64,000 bases of DNA, taken from NCBI RefSeq assembly GCF_900156785.1, contig NZ_FTOP01000001.1, forward strand, positions 1 to 64,000, read 5' to 3'. This stretch comes from Belliella pelovolcani (lineage in GTDB: Bacteria; Bacteroidota; Bacteroidia; Cytophagales; Cyclobacteriaceae). This document shows positions 18,699 through 26,838 of this stretch, in pieces (the first letter of the stretch is position 1; each line of letters starts with the position of its first letter). The notes under the pieces are model-generated. The model was not told the DNA's origin, searched no databases, and saw only the letters and a list, made by a program, of their open reading frames with translations. Position numbers and translations under genes: made by a program.

Positions 18699-19118
18699 TT
18701 GAAAATCATCATCATCAACGGACCCAACCTCAATTTACTGGGCAAGCGTGAACCAGAAATCTATGGCAGCCAGTCATTTGAGGAATTCTTCGAGCAACTC
18801 AAGCAAAAATACAACTCCATTCACCTCGATTACTTTCAAAGTAATGTTGAAGGAGAGATCATCAATAAAATTCACGAAGTAGGGTTTTCATATGACGCCA
18901 TCCTCCTCAATGCGGGTGGCTATACTCATACGTCCGTGGCCATCTCGGACGCCATAGCGGGGGTAAAGACGCCTACTCTTGAAATTCATATATCCAACAT
19001 CTACAAGCGAGAGGAATTCAGACACAAGAGTATCATCACTAAAGAGTGTGTAGGCATGATTTCTGGCCTTGGACTCAGAGGATACGAACTTGGAATCCAA
19101 TACTTTATCACAACCTAA
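18699..19118 (+). CDS. aroQ: Type II 3-dehydroquinate dehydratase
   Basis: A 139-residue shikimate-pathway enzyme that dehydrates 3-dehydroquinate to 3-dehydroshikimate (trans elimination, class II). Conserved marks are IIINGPNLNLLGKREPEIYG with catalytic Tyr22, the Asn of LNAGGYTHTSVAISDA with its His, and the C-terminal EVHISN-like segment EIHISNIYKREEFRHKS. Translation is placed at a TTG at 18699, because homologues start with MKI(I/L)IINGPN and the frame upstream runs through a promoter. It is followed by the aminotransferase gene, 7 bp after the stop. Confidence 0.93.
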   Translation: MKIIIINGPNLNLLGKREPEIYGSQSFEEFFEQLKQKYNSIHLDYFQSNVEGEIINKIHEVGFSYDAILLNAGGYTHTSVAISDAIAGVKTPTLEIHISNIYKREEFRHKSIITKECVGMISGLGLRGYELGIQYFITT

Positions 19119-19125
19119 CAAACCT

Positions 19126-20181
19126 ATGACCACATTTTCACCAGGACCTTCCAAGGTCTATGATACCCTACCGGGATATTTGCAGGATGCTTATGATGCT
19201 GGTATTTTGAGCGCTAGTCATAGGAGTGCGGCTTTTATGAACCTTTATAAGGAAACTGAAACCTTGATGAAGGAAAAGCTACACATGCCTGATGATTACA
19301 AGCTTTTGTTCACCTCCTCTGCAACAGAAAACTGGGAAATCATCACACAGTCTGTTGTGCAAGATGCCAGTTTCCATATTTTCTCTGGCTCATTTGGTAA
19401 GAAATGGTACGAATATGCCAAATACATCGAGTCCAAAACAGACCTTCTAAAACTAGATCCTAACGATACCATCTACGTAGAAAGCCTTCAAGTGCCAAAT
19501 CACTGTGACCTGATCGCCATCACGCAGAATGAAACCTCCAATGCTACTCAGGTAAGTATGGACACGATTAAGGCAATAGGTTCGAAGTTTCCCGAGAAAA
19601 TGATTGCCGTAGATACGACTTCCTCCATGGGGGGCATAGCGCTGGATTTTTCAGTAGCAGATATTTGGTATGCATCAGTTCAGAAATGCTTTGGGCTTCC
19701 TGCAGGCCTAGGTGTGCTGATACTCTCTCCAAAAGCCATCCAAAAAGCCAAAGACAAGGGTGAAAAAGGCCGATACAATAGTCTGAACTTCATGCTCGAA
19801 AATGCTGAAAATTACCAAACACATTATACACCAAATGTATTTGGCATCTACTTGCTCAATAGAGTGCTGCAAGATATCCCAGAGATCCAGCACATTGATG
19901 AGGTGATCAGGACTAGAATGCAGCAATTGGAGTATGCTGTGGCCATGACTTCCCAAATGAGCCTGCTGATCAGCAATGAAGCTGCAAGGAGTTCCACAGT
20001 ACTGGCTGTATCAGGGAAAGAGGAGTTTATCAAAACTATCAAGAAATCTGCCGAACAAGTAGGTTTGCAGCTTGGTGGTGGCTATGGGCCATTGAAGGCT
20101 ACGAGTTTTAGGATCGCCAACTTTCCAGCCATCACTGATGAAGAATTCCAACAATTAATCAACTTTATCAAACAATACTAA
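19126..20181 (+). CDS. Class V aminotransferase, phosphoserine aminotransferase-like (SerC)
   Basis: A 351-residue PLP enzyme of the SerC / alanine-glyoxylate aminotransferase class. It starts FSPGPSKVYDTLPGYLQDAYDAG, and has SHRSAAFMNLYKETE, the cofactor loop SSATENWEII and the Asp of VDTTSSMGGI. The PLP lysine is in ASVQKCFGLPAGLG. SerC-type function (3-phosphohydroxypyruvate to phosphoserine) is the best guess from the FSPGPS start and the HR-G/S motif. Residues that distinguish the phosphate-binding site were not checked. It is preceded by aroQ and followed by the MarC gene with a 1-nt overlap, so three genes form an operon. Confidence 0.82.
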   Translation: MTTFSPGPSKVYDTLPGYLQDAYDAGILSASHRSAAFMNLYKETETLMKEKLHMPDDYKLLFTSSATENWEIITQSVVQDASFHIFSGSFGKKWYEYAKYIESKTDLLKLDPNDTIYVESLQVPNHCDLIAITQNETSNATQVSMDTIKAIGSKFPEKMIAVDTTSSMGGIALDFSVADIWYASVQKCFGLPAGLGVLILSPKAIQKAKDKGEKGRYNSLNFMLENAENYQTHYTPNVFGIYLLNRVLQDIPEIQHIDEVIRTRMQQLEYAVAMTSQMSLLISNEAARSSTVLAVSGKEEFIKTIKKSAEQVGLQLGGGYGPLKATSFRIANFPAITDEEFQQLINFIKQY

Positions 20182-20768
20182 TGGGTACATTCGATCTTAA
20201 AGAAGTATTATCGGTCACCTTGATCCTCTTTTCTGTGATAGACATATTGGGATCAATCCCCATCGTAATCAACCTCAGAAAGAAAGTAGGGCATATTGAG
20301 TCTGAGAAAGCTACCTTAGCTGCGGGCGTATTGATGATTCTTTTCTTGTTTTTGGGAAAATCTATTCTCAACCTATTTGGAATTGGCGTAGAGGATTTTG
20401 CCATAGCTGGTGCATTGATCATATTTGCCTTAGGTGCAGAGATGATACTAGGCATTGAGCTTTTCAAACCAGATCCCGATGCAAGTGGTGGGGCATCTAT
20501 CGTACCGATAGCTTTTCCCCTGATCGCGGGTGCTGGCACATTGACTACGATTTTGACTTTAAAGGCAGAGTTTGATCAGATCAATATTGGGATAGGCATC
20601 ATCATCAATCTTGTCATCGTCTATGTAGTGCTCAAAAGTACCACATGGCTAGAGCGAAAACTTGGGAAAACTGGTTTGGATGTACTCAGAAGGATTTTTG
20701 GAATTATCCTATTGTCGATTGCGATAAAAATATTTAAGACAGCACTGACTTCTGGAGACCTGGTGTAG
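20181..20768 (+). CDS. MarC family integral membrane protein
   Basis: A 195-residue protein with six predicted helices and the MarC (UPF0056) signature: DILGSIPIVINL in the first part, and IVPIAFPLIAGAGTLTTIL in the fourth segment. The role of the family is not settled; it was once linked to multiple antibiotic resistance. The gene starts on the last base of the preceding aminotransferase stop codon (TAATG) and is the last gene before the IS remnant. Frame and length match the family (about 200 residues). Confidence 0.85.
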   Translation: MGTFDLKEVLSVTLILFSVIDILGSIPIVINLRKKVGHIESEKATLAAGVLMILFLFLGKSILNLFGIGVEDFAIAGALIIFALGAEMILGIELFKPDPDASGGASIVPIAFPLIAGAGTLTTILTLKAEFDQINIGIGIIINLVIVYVVLKSTTWLERKLGKTGLDVLRRIFGIILLSIAIKIFKTALTSGDLV

Positions 20769-20981
20769 TAGGATCGAGAGCAGCTTTATATAAAAATCAA
20801 TAAACTCTACCTGCTCTTTAAGCTGAATCGATTTATTATTTACAAACGTAAAATTAGGAATTAATTTGAGCTAATACTTAAGATAAAAGCTGACTAATCA
20901 TCAAGAGGATTATAACACTCCCCATTTGTTGGACCAAAAGTATCAGTTGCTAAGTTAATTTATTTATTTGTTAATATATCC

Positions 20982-21029
20982 TTAGTTGTCCTATTTCCCA
21001 AAGGTACCCTTGGGAAATAGGACAACTAA
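20982..21029. repeat. 48-bp near-perfect palindrome at the IS deletion junction
   Basis: Two 24-nt arms facing each other without a spacer, with one mismatched pair; the outermost 20 bp of each arm match perfectly (left arm starts TTAGTTGTCCTATTTCCCAA). It contains the end of the truncated orfB reading frame. Confidence 0.85.
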
Positions 21030-21212
21030 CTTTTGCTTTATGCTGCTTTTTGGGTTGGCCCAAAATATCTTTCTCTGGACTTCTCCCTTGTGGTATGATG
21101 AACCTTTTGGTTTGTAATATAGACTGCTTCGGGGAACCTCCAATACTTCACACTGTTTCCTTATAGAAAGCCCCTTATAATCGGAACAAACCAATGTCGC
21201 CCGGTCATTCAT
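20991..21212 (-). pseudogene. IS3-family transposase orfB, 5' fragment
   Basis: A 73-codon frame. The N-terminus (SIRKQCEVLEVPRSSLYYKPKG) is that of IS3-family OrfB, whose full form is about 280-300 residues and carries a DDE integrase core. Everything after about residue 45 diverges and no DDE residue is left; the end runs into the 48-bp palindrome. Its start overlaps the end of orfA (ATGA). A run of eight A followed by G on the coding strand (minus, near 21232-21240) inside the end of orfA is a likely slippery site for programmed -1 frameshifting to OrfAB. Confidence 0.75.
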
Positions 21213-21502
21213 ATCCCCAGTTTCTTGCAGCTTTTTTTTAAAAAGTCATTCTCTACTTTTAGCTCTCCGATCTGGGCATAGAGCTGCTCAAGGGCAGGGC
21301 CTTCTTCCTTTTTCTTTGAATGATTCTTTTCAAATACAGCTGACATATTATCCAAAAACTCACCCTTCCACTTGGAGATAATCACAGGTCTAACATCGAA
21401 CTTCTTGGACAATTCAGCCAACGTAAACTGATTCTTGATTGCTTCAAGGGCCACTTTTGCCTTGAACTCAGGAGAAAACTTTCGTCTTGTTTGCTTATTC
21501 AT
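21209..21502 (-). CDS. IS3-family transposase OrfA (helix-turn-helix)
   Basis: A 97-residue protein. RRKFSPEFKAKVALEAI at residues 5-21 is the IS3/IS911 helix-turn-helix start, followed by FTLAELSKKFDVRPVIISKWKGEFL and a leucine-zipper-like C-terminus used for dimerisation (LEQLYAQIGELKVENDFL). OrfA binds the terminal repeats. It is intact, but its partner OrfB is truncated, so the element is probably dead. Confidence 0.85.
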   Translation of the reverse strand: MNKQTRRKFSPEFKAKVALEAIKNQFTLAELSKKFDVRPVIISKWKGEFLDNMSAVFEKNHSKKKEEGPALEQLYAQIGELKVENDFLKKSCKKLGI

Positions 21503-21531
21503 AAGGTTAAATTTAAACGGATTTTTTTAAC

Positions 21532-21792
21532 TTAACCTCTGGTCTCAATTTTGGGGAATATTATATAAGAACAAGTTTTAAAATTACTTCCAAAATTGTT
21601 TAATTTAACTTTTGATCTAGAAATAGCCACAGGGGAAATTTTATATTTATAAAGAAATGGAGATAAATTAGAAAACTCATTGTAGCAAACAGGGCAATCA
21701 TCTAGAAGTACGAAAAGAAATCCTTCATATTCGCCTATATCAAATTCTTCAACAAGTTCATATAATCTATTATTCATCACAATATCATACAT
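21532..21792 (-). pseudogene. Truncated redoxin-like gene joined to the tail of a CarboxypepD-like gene
   Basis: The 86-codon frame is not an ordinary gene. Codons 1-8 and the 70 bp before them (to about 21860) encode the sequence HEHSYEKSEKKKKVRISF and MYDIVM. This matches the C-terminal tail QEHTNEKPDKKKKVGIDF, then IDAVVM, of the CarboxypepD-like protein at 26839-27984. Codons from about 17 onwards give EGFLFVLLDDCPVCYNEF, a CxxC redoxin-like strand-and-loop, related in layout to the CQGC of the lipoprotein at 24460. The frame ends inside the inverted repeat of the IS remnant, so the 3' part of the redoxin-like gene was removed by the insertion. Probably a broken end of the second peptide cassette. 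Confidence 0.6.
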
Positions 21793-21920
21793 AAAACTAA
21801 TTCTAACCTTCTTCTTCTTTTCAGATTTTTCATAGCTGTGTTCATGAAAAAGATGCTTCCCGTTTATCCTATTACATGTAAAAGAGATACAAAAGCAATA
21901 AAAACATAGGCTAATAATGC

Positions 21921-24467
21921 TTATTTCACAACAAACTCAAAGTTCACTTTACCCATTTTTCCATCTGCACTTAGGACTTCAAAATTGCCTGCAAATATGG
22001 ATCGAATGTCTGAAGTATAAAGCTCAATCTCCGCTTTTCCATTGGAATCTGTAAAAAGATAAGGATACCATCCCAACGTATTTCTATAATCAGCCTCAGG
22101 ATCATTTTTTGATTCATGATCAGGATATTCTTTGGCTTGGAATCCTGCCCCTACAAAAAATCCCTTCGTCCTTGTCATATTATACAACTTCATCAATTCT
22201 TCATCCGTGTATTTTGGGTATTTGTAAATTACTCTTCTCCAGTTTCCTAGACTCAAATCATAATGTTTACTTGCATTACCAAAAACTTTTTCTCTATCAC
22301 TATCAAAAACCTCTATATATTCACCTCCTTCAACTGGCTTAATGTTCTTATCAGCGCAATAATAGCAGTTTAAAACACTCCATACATGTCCAAATCCATT
22401 ACACAAAAAATCATCATTAAAATCTAATTTTGCTCTTTCAGCTAATTCACCAATGAATTTTTCTCTTTCTTGCTCAATACGCTTTCCCCTGACTACAAAC
22501 TCACTGAGCAGAATCATATTCCTATCAAAAGCAGGGAGATCTAATTTTTGCTCTGAACTACCATAATCTATACTTGGATAGTTAAAATTTGCAGTTTTTA
22601 GAACCGATTCTAAGTCATCAAAGGGGTCTTTTATTGTAAGAATTATTTCACTTGATCCTTTTGGTAGGGCTTTTATGTAGAGGTATTCATCTTTTCCAAA
22701 GTCTAATTCTTCCGGATAGATTTCAAAATTCCCCTCTCGATCCAATGGAATAAATGCTGTGTTACCTTCATTATCTCCCCTAAATAAAAGCCCATAATTG
22801 GAATCATTCTCTTTGCTAGAATTCCTATATTTTATCTGGCCAGTAAGCTTATTTCCTAGAGGGTATTCTACTGTTCTATAGTTTTCAAATTTTTGTTCCA
22901 ACCAAATGTATTTTTCAATATTGCTCGATTCTAGAATATTATTGATTTTTCTAAAATCATTTTCCTCTGATAAACCTAGTATTGATTCAAGATTTGGATT
23001 CGTCCCCATTTGTGTAATTATATGGGCAAAGGTATATAAGCTTCTATTGTATCTAGAATTCTGGTAAAGCTTGTCCGATACAGTTCCTCCTATTTGTACA
23101 CCTTCAAGCGGGGTGCCTTTTGAATCTTTCACTGTAAAGGTGACTTTAACTTTTTCTCTGCTTCCGTACTCCTGTTGATTGAGCTTGGCTTCAACAATCA
23201 GTTTTCCATTATTCTCTATCCATGTTAATCTTTCCCCAAGTGGTTCAGCTTGATCATTGAATATCGCGATCTCTGCTATTCCTGAGGGAATATTTGTCAA
23301 TGGAATCTTAATTTGGGAATTGTCTTCAAGTATCAATTCATGGAAAACATGCACGATACCCCTCACTTGTAGCCTCAAAAAGTGTTTTTGACCAGGCCAA
23401 GAGGTTTGTATTGTCATCAGGAGGGTGTCAGCCAAAGTATTTAGGTTAATGGTGACCCCGCGATCCTCGATCTGATCAAATACGGTCATTGTATCTGAGG
23501 GTGTATCATTCCATAAAATTCTGTAAGATGACCCTTTCTCTGGCTTTACTTTAAATTTACCCAATCCTTCACTTCCCATATTGATGAATTGAAGTATTTC
23601 TCCATCTTTCAACAATACTCCCTGCCTTGATTGATTTTCATTATTATCCCCAGCAGCTGACAGCATTACAAAGCTTTCTTGATTATGAATTAATTTTCCA
23701 CTTTCTGGGTGAAAGGTTATCTCTTTGGGATTTGTGATGTCTTTCAGCTCTATTCTTTGGAAAACATGCTTATTTCCTAAAGTAACATCCAGGTCAATCC
23801 ATTGACTTCCTGTTCTATTGAGAGGAATTTCTAATCTTCCTTCAAGATTTGACTGAAAGGTGGTTTCATGTATTGATTTCCTTTTTGAGTTGAGCCAAGT
23901 AATTTGAATTTTAGCATCTGACAATCTATTACCCTGCTTATCAGATACGATCAGGCTTAAAGTGTCAGAATAATCATCTTGATCAGATAAATTGTGTCTG
24001 ATGATGATCTCTGGATTGATAAACTGTCTGATCTCTATCTCCTTAAAAGCATGGTAGTCTTTCATTTCATGATAGACGGATGAAGGCGAATAGGCTTCCA
24101 AATTGTAAATACCGGGATTTAGGTTTTCATTTAAGAGAACCATACCATCTGTGAATCCTGAGTAAATGCCATACTTCTCTTCCCAAAAAACTTCCCTACT
24201 TATTTGATTCACTAATCTTAGATACAAGATGCTATCTCCTTGGTATGGACTTAAAAATTGCCCATCAAGTTGCAAAAATTTGAACCAAAGCTGCTCTCCA
24301 GTCTCGTATATATCTTTGTCTGTCTGCAAATACTCAATAGGTCTGGCATTTTTCCTTGCTTTTTCTTCAAATTCTGCAACCAATACTTTCTCGTACAAAG
24401 TTTGGCTTTGAACAAAATTGCTCAAGCTTAAAAAAATTAAATGTAAAATAAGGCGGTATTTAATCAT
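21921..24467 (-). CDS. MG2-domain (macroglobulin-like) cell-envelope protein
   Basis: An 848-residue protein exported by a signal peptide (residues 1-22). After a short linker, YLQTDKDIYETGEQLWFKFLQLDGQ at about 45-69 is the MG2-type entry strand seen in alpha-2-macroglobulin-like proteins of Bacteroidota, followed by many Ig/MG-like beta domains (GSSYRILW; TFTVKDSKGTPLEG). Its C-terminus aligns with that of the protein at 58944-61640, with TLGWYPYLFTDSNGKAEIELYTSDI. Where that protein has a TonB plug-like segment, this one has a cysteine cluster (CNGFGHVWSVLNCYYC, about residues 688-703). It follows the thioredoxin-like lipoprotein gene with an 8-nt overlap. The function is unknown; an outer-membrane or periplasmic scaffold is inferred. 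Confidence 0.65.
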   Translation of the reverse strand: MIKYRLILHLIFLSLSNFVQSQTLYEKVLVAEFEEKARKNARPIEYLQTDKDIYETGEQLWFKFLQLDGQFLSPYQGDSILYLRLVNQISREVFWEEKYGIYSGFTDGMVLLNENLNPGIYNLEAYSPSSVYHEMKDYHAFKEIEIRQFINPEIIIRHNLSDQDDYSDTLSLIVSDKQGNRLSDAKIQITWLNSKRKSIHETTFQSNLEGRLEIPLNRTGSQWIDLDVTLGNKHVFQRIELKDITNPKEITFHPESGKLIHNQESFVMLSAAGDNNENQSRQGVLLKDGEILQFINMGSEGLGKFKVKPEKGSSYRILWNDTPSDTMTVFDQIEDRGVTINLNTLADTLLMTIQTSWPGQKHFLRLQVRGIVHVFHELILEDNSQIKIPLTNIPSGIAEIAIFNDQAEPLGERLTWIENNGKLIVEAKLNQQEYGSREKVKVTFTVKDSKGTPLEGVQIGGTVSDKLYQNSRYNRSLYTFAHIITQMGTNPNLESILGLSEENDFRKINNILESSNIEKYIWLEQKFENYRTVEYPLGNKLTGQIKYRNSSKENDSNYGLLFRGDNEGNTAFIPLDREGNFEIYPEELDFGKDEYLYIKALPKGSSEIILTIKDPFDDLESVLKTANFNYPSIDYGSSEQKLDLPAFDRNMILLSEFVVRGKRIEQEREKFIGELAERAKLDFNDDFLCNGFGHVWSVLNCYYCADKNIKPVEGGEYIEVFDSDREKVFGNASKHYDLSLGNWRRVIYKYPKYTDEELMKLYNMTRTKGFFVGAGFQAKEYPDHESKNDPEADYRNTLGWYPYLFTDSNGKAEIELYTSDIRSIFAGNFEVLSADGKMGKVNFEFVVK

Positions 24468-24921
24468 CCCAAGTTACTTTATCTACTAATGTTTTGTCTG
24501 TTTCTGGTGATATATAATCCAATGCTTTGATATGTGACCCTTCCAACCTCAATACAATGGGGTAAATACTTTTATTTGAAGTTAATAAAAACTCATTATC
24601 TAAATCAATCAATACATTATCTCTATTTCTTAAATCAACACCTATTTTATTTTGTAACATTTTCAATGATTCAATAGCTGTGAGTATAAAAAAAATATCA
24701 TTTCTCTCAATGTTATTTTTAATGTATTCTTCTACACCTGAGATACACCCTTGACAACCTAGTCCCGGGAGTATTATCACATATTTATAGGACGAAATTC
24801 CATCCAGCTTTGTTAATTGTTGTTCGTAATAAACTTTGCCTTCGTCTTTACTTTCACAAGAAAATAAAAAACAAATTGAGGCACAGATAATGAATACTGA
24901 ACTTAATAACCTAATTTTCAT
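24460..24921 (-). CDS. Thioredoxin-like lipoprotein with CQGC motif
   Basis: A 153-residue lipoprotein. The lipobox FLFSC places the lipidated Cys at about residue 21. The mature part has a predicted strand YKYVIILPGLG followed by a CQGC motif (a CxxC redox pair at the usual thioredoxin position) and a helix (GVEEYIKNNI). The rest does not match classical thioredoxins, which is typical of the diverged redoxin lipoproteins of Bacteroidota peptide loci. It is translationally coupled on both sides: it overlaps the MG2 gene by 8 nt and the beta-propeller lipoprotein gene by 11 nt. An oxidoreductase acting on the cysteines of the secreted peptide is an attractive inference. Confidence 0.7.
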   Translation of the reverse strand: MKIRLLSSVFIICASICFLFSCESKDEGKVYYEQQLTKLDGISSYKYVIILPGLGCQGCISGVEEYIKNNIERNDIFFILTAIESLKMLQNKIGVDLRNRDNVLIDLDNEFLLTSNKSIYPIVLRLEGSHIKALDYISPETDKTLVDKVTWDD

Positions 24922-26086
24922 TCTCTATTAGCTTAAATAGTTTAAAAATCATATAATCTTCATTGCTTGATTGAAAATCAATGTACTCTATAAGAAGTCC
25001 ATCTTGAGACACCATCATATTATCAACATTCCAGTTTTTTAATGTCCCAATATTCGTTTTTCCCAATAAATTGAACTTGTGATCATAAATGATGATGCTG
25101 ATCGACTTTCCAGATAAATCTTTAAAACCTCCAGTATCTGACAATCCATTCATCAAAACCCGATAATATACATTTTTATATTTATCAAATTTGATCCCTG
25201 CATAGATATCTGATTCGATCAAGTGATTGAGCATCATTTCTCTAGTAGGTCTCTTATTTGAGATGGGCTTTACCGTTTTTGAACCACTTTCAAGCGCCTT
25301 GATTTCATTCAAATCTTCACTTTCAAGGGAAGCAGTGAATAGGCTATTGGATATCGGAAAACTATAGACCATTAATTTTTCAATTGGGTTCCAATCATAA
25401 TGTACGGTGGTATAGTAAGGATCATCCCAATTGAACTTGCTACCATATATAGTTTTTGGATAAGAGTGGTTATAAACTATTTCATTGTTGTCTAAACTCA
25501 AAGAAGCCGTGAATTTGAAAGAATTCAAGATATTATCAGGAATAGCCCACATGAAACTACCCGAAAAAACCAATTTGTTATCGACCTTAATGAATGGGGT
25601 AACGGTTTTAGGGAAAAACTGCGGATAAGATAATATCCAATTATTATCATTCATTGGTGCATTGTTTATCAGCGAAGTTACACTTAACTTTTTTCCTTTA
25701 TCATTTAACAAAACCAAGTCATTCTTGAGCATATCGAAGACAAATATTGAATCTCTATTCAAGATATGGTATCCCACTGGTCTTAGTACTTGATTCTCTC
25801 CCTCAGATGTAAGAACCGTTCTTTCCAGGTATTCATTTTGACTTAAATCGTACCAATAAATTGAGGCGTTGTAGGCATTGAAAAAAGTTAGGATATTATC
25901 TTCTTCTAATAATTGAATAAAAGGAGCTTTGGGTGGGCTGACACTATCTAATGGGATGACTAGTCCGTCTTCTTCAGTTAGGGCAAACCTGTCTTGGAAA
26001 TCACTACTATCAATAGATTTTTGATTACAATAAACCAAAATCAAACATGAAAGCAATAGAATAATTAGTTTAGTAAATTTAAACAT
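24911..26086 (-). CDS. DUF4221 / 6-bladed beta-propeller lipoprotein (cassette A)
   Basis: A 391-residue lipoprotein. The signal peptide ends in a lipobox (LILVYC) at about residue 20. The mature region has repeated strands with hydrophobic-aromatic pairs (FVFDMLKNDLVLLNDKGKKL; VIPLDSVSPPKAPFIQLL) fitting the DUF4221 / 6-bladed beta-propeller families of Bacteroidota. It is exposed at the outer membrane or periplasm and binds an unknown ligand. It is the second gene after the peptide gene of cassette A, following an intrinsic terminator at 26110-26144, and it overlaps the thioredoxin-like lipoprotein gene by 11 nt. Confidence 0.7.
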   Translation of the reverse strand: MFKFTKLIILLLSCLILVYCNQKSIDSSDFQDRFALTEEDGLVIPLDSVSPPKAPFIQLLEEDNILTFFNAYNASIYWYDLSQNEYLERTVLTSEGENQVLRPVGYHILNRDSIFVFDMLKNDLVLLNDKGKKLSVTSLINNAPMNDNNWILSYPQFFPKTVTPFIKVDNKLVFSGSFMWAIPDNILNSFKFTASLSLDNNEIVYNHSYPKTIYGSKFNWDDPYYTTVHYDWNPIEKLMVYSFPISNSLFTASLESEDLNEIKALESGSKTVKPISNKRPTREMMLNHLIESDIYAGIKFDKYKNVYYRVLMNGLSDTGGFKDLSGKSISIIIYDHKFNLLGKTNIGTLKNWNVDNMMVSQDGLLIEYIDFQSSNEDYMIFKLFKLIENEN

Positions 26087-26109
26087 GTAGATAGAATAAA
26101 GAATTTAAA

Positions 26110-26144
26110 AAAGAGGCTGTCGTCAAAATTAGATCAGCCTCTTT
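26110..26144 (-). terminator. Intrinsic terminator/attenuator between peptide gene A and the propeller lipoprotein
   Basis: A perfect 10-bp stem AAAGAGGCTG / CAGCCTCTTT with a 15-nt loop. On the minus strand it is followed by six T. It sits 82 bp after the peptide A stop and 24 bp before the lipoprotein gene, so part of the transcript should end here and part read through. Confidence 0.85.
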
Positions 26145-26226
26145 ATATTTAGAAAGTTTTACAAGTCAGATTTCATTAAACTAAGTTTTTTTGAACTATC
26201 ATTGACTAATAAAAAATATTATCCTC

Positions 26227-26466
26227 TTACGGCTCTAAGGTAGGAGGTGGCGGAAGTTCAGAACCTCCTCCAGTACCGGGCTGACCATTTTGTGGAGTTG
26301 TTGGATCACATTCAGTATAACCAATAGCAGCAAAGCACATTTTCGATAATGAACATTTCCCATTCATTATAACCCCTGGAGGACATTCTGCATGAGTTGG
26401 ATTTATCCCACTGAACGCAATCAGTAAGGAAAAAGCTGCGATAAAGTTTAAACATTTTCTCATCAT
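26227..26466 (-). CDS. Short secreted cysteine-containing peptide A
   Basis: A 79-residue precursor. The basic start and hydrophobic core (residues 5-22) end in NPTHA, a type I signal peptidase site before Glu-Cys. The mature peptide has four cysteines in the first 27 residues (C-x9-C-x5-C-x8-C) and a Gly/Pro-rich tail with a run of four prolines. No catalytic domain is visible. The general make-up (short secreted peptide next to DUF4221/beta-propeller lipoproteins) resembles the NVEALA-type peptides of Bacteroidota, but the sequences are too short to assign. The ATG pair at 26466/26463 sits directly after the duplicated leader, as does peptide B. Confidence 0.7.
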   Translation of the reverse strand: MMRKCLNFIAAFSLLIAFSGINPTHAECPPGVIMNGKCSLSKMCFAAIGYTECDPTTPQNGQPGTGGGSELPPPPTLEP

Positions 26467-26768
26467 AACAATTTTTGTTTTGGTTAAAATATGATTTTCA
26501 ATGACTCTAAAAGTTTGACCACTAATAAAGCTGTTTACAAGAAAGAAAGAAGCAATTTTTAGTTTAAAATATTTTGAATAATTTAAGTTTATAAAAATAA
26601 CAAAATGAAAGTTATTTACACATTAAATCTGTTTAAATCACAATTCTATATGTTCATACTAGATATCTTTAGTTTAAGAAAAGTTATCAGTTTTGTGATT
26701 TTTTAATTGGAATGAAGGCAGGTATCGAAGTATTTAGGTATTTATTTCGTCCGTCCCGAAGGGACTTT
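26467..26768 (-). repeat. Duplicated leader, copy A (upstream of peptide A)
   Basis: About 300 bp immediately upstream of the peptide A start codon. It is nearly identical to the leader at 29420-29726, with a few substitutions and indels in its outer half. It ends in a small hairpin GTCCC-GAA-GGGAC at 26753-26765. It should contain the promoter and 5' leader of the peptide gene. No TAnnTTTG element was found on the minus strand. Confidence 0.9.
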
Positions 26769-26838
26769 TGGGGATTTTTTTCACCACGTACCTTTATACT
26801 TTGCGAATACATACCTCAAATAAATATTGTTAAAACAT

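Larger units (their letters stand above)
20919..21557 (-). mobile_element. IS3-family insertion sequence remnant, internally deleted
   Basis: About 640 bp contains an intact orfA, the first part of orfB and two imperfect terminal inverted repeats: TCCCCA-N7-GACCA at 20919-20936, and the inverse at 21540-21557. Functional IS3-family elements are about 1.2-1.5 kb, so most of orfB is missing. The deletion point lies near a 48-bp palindrome (20982-21029). No clear target duplication was found. The right end lies inside a host gene (21532-21792), which it truncates. The exact ends are estimated from the inverted repeats only. Confidence 0.7.
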
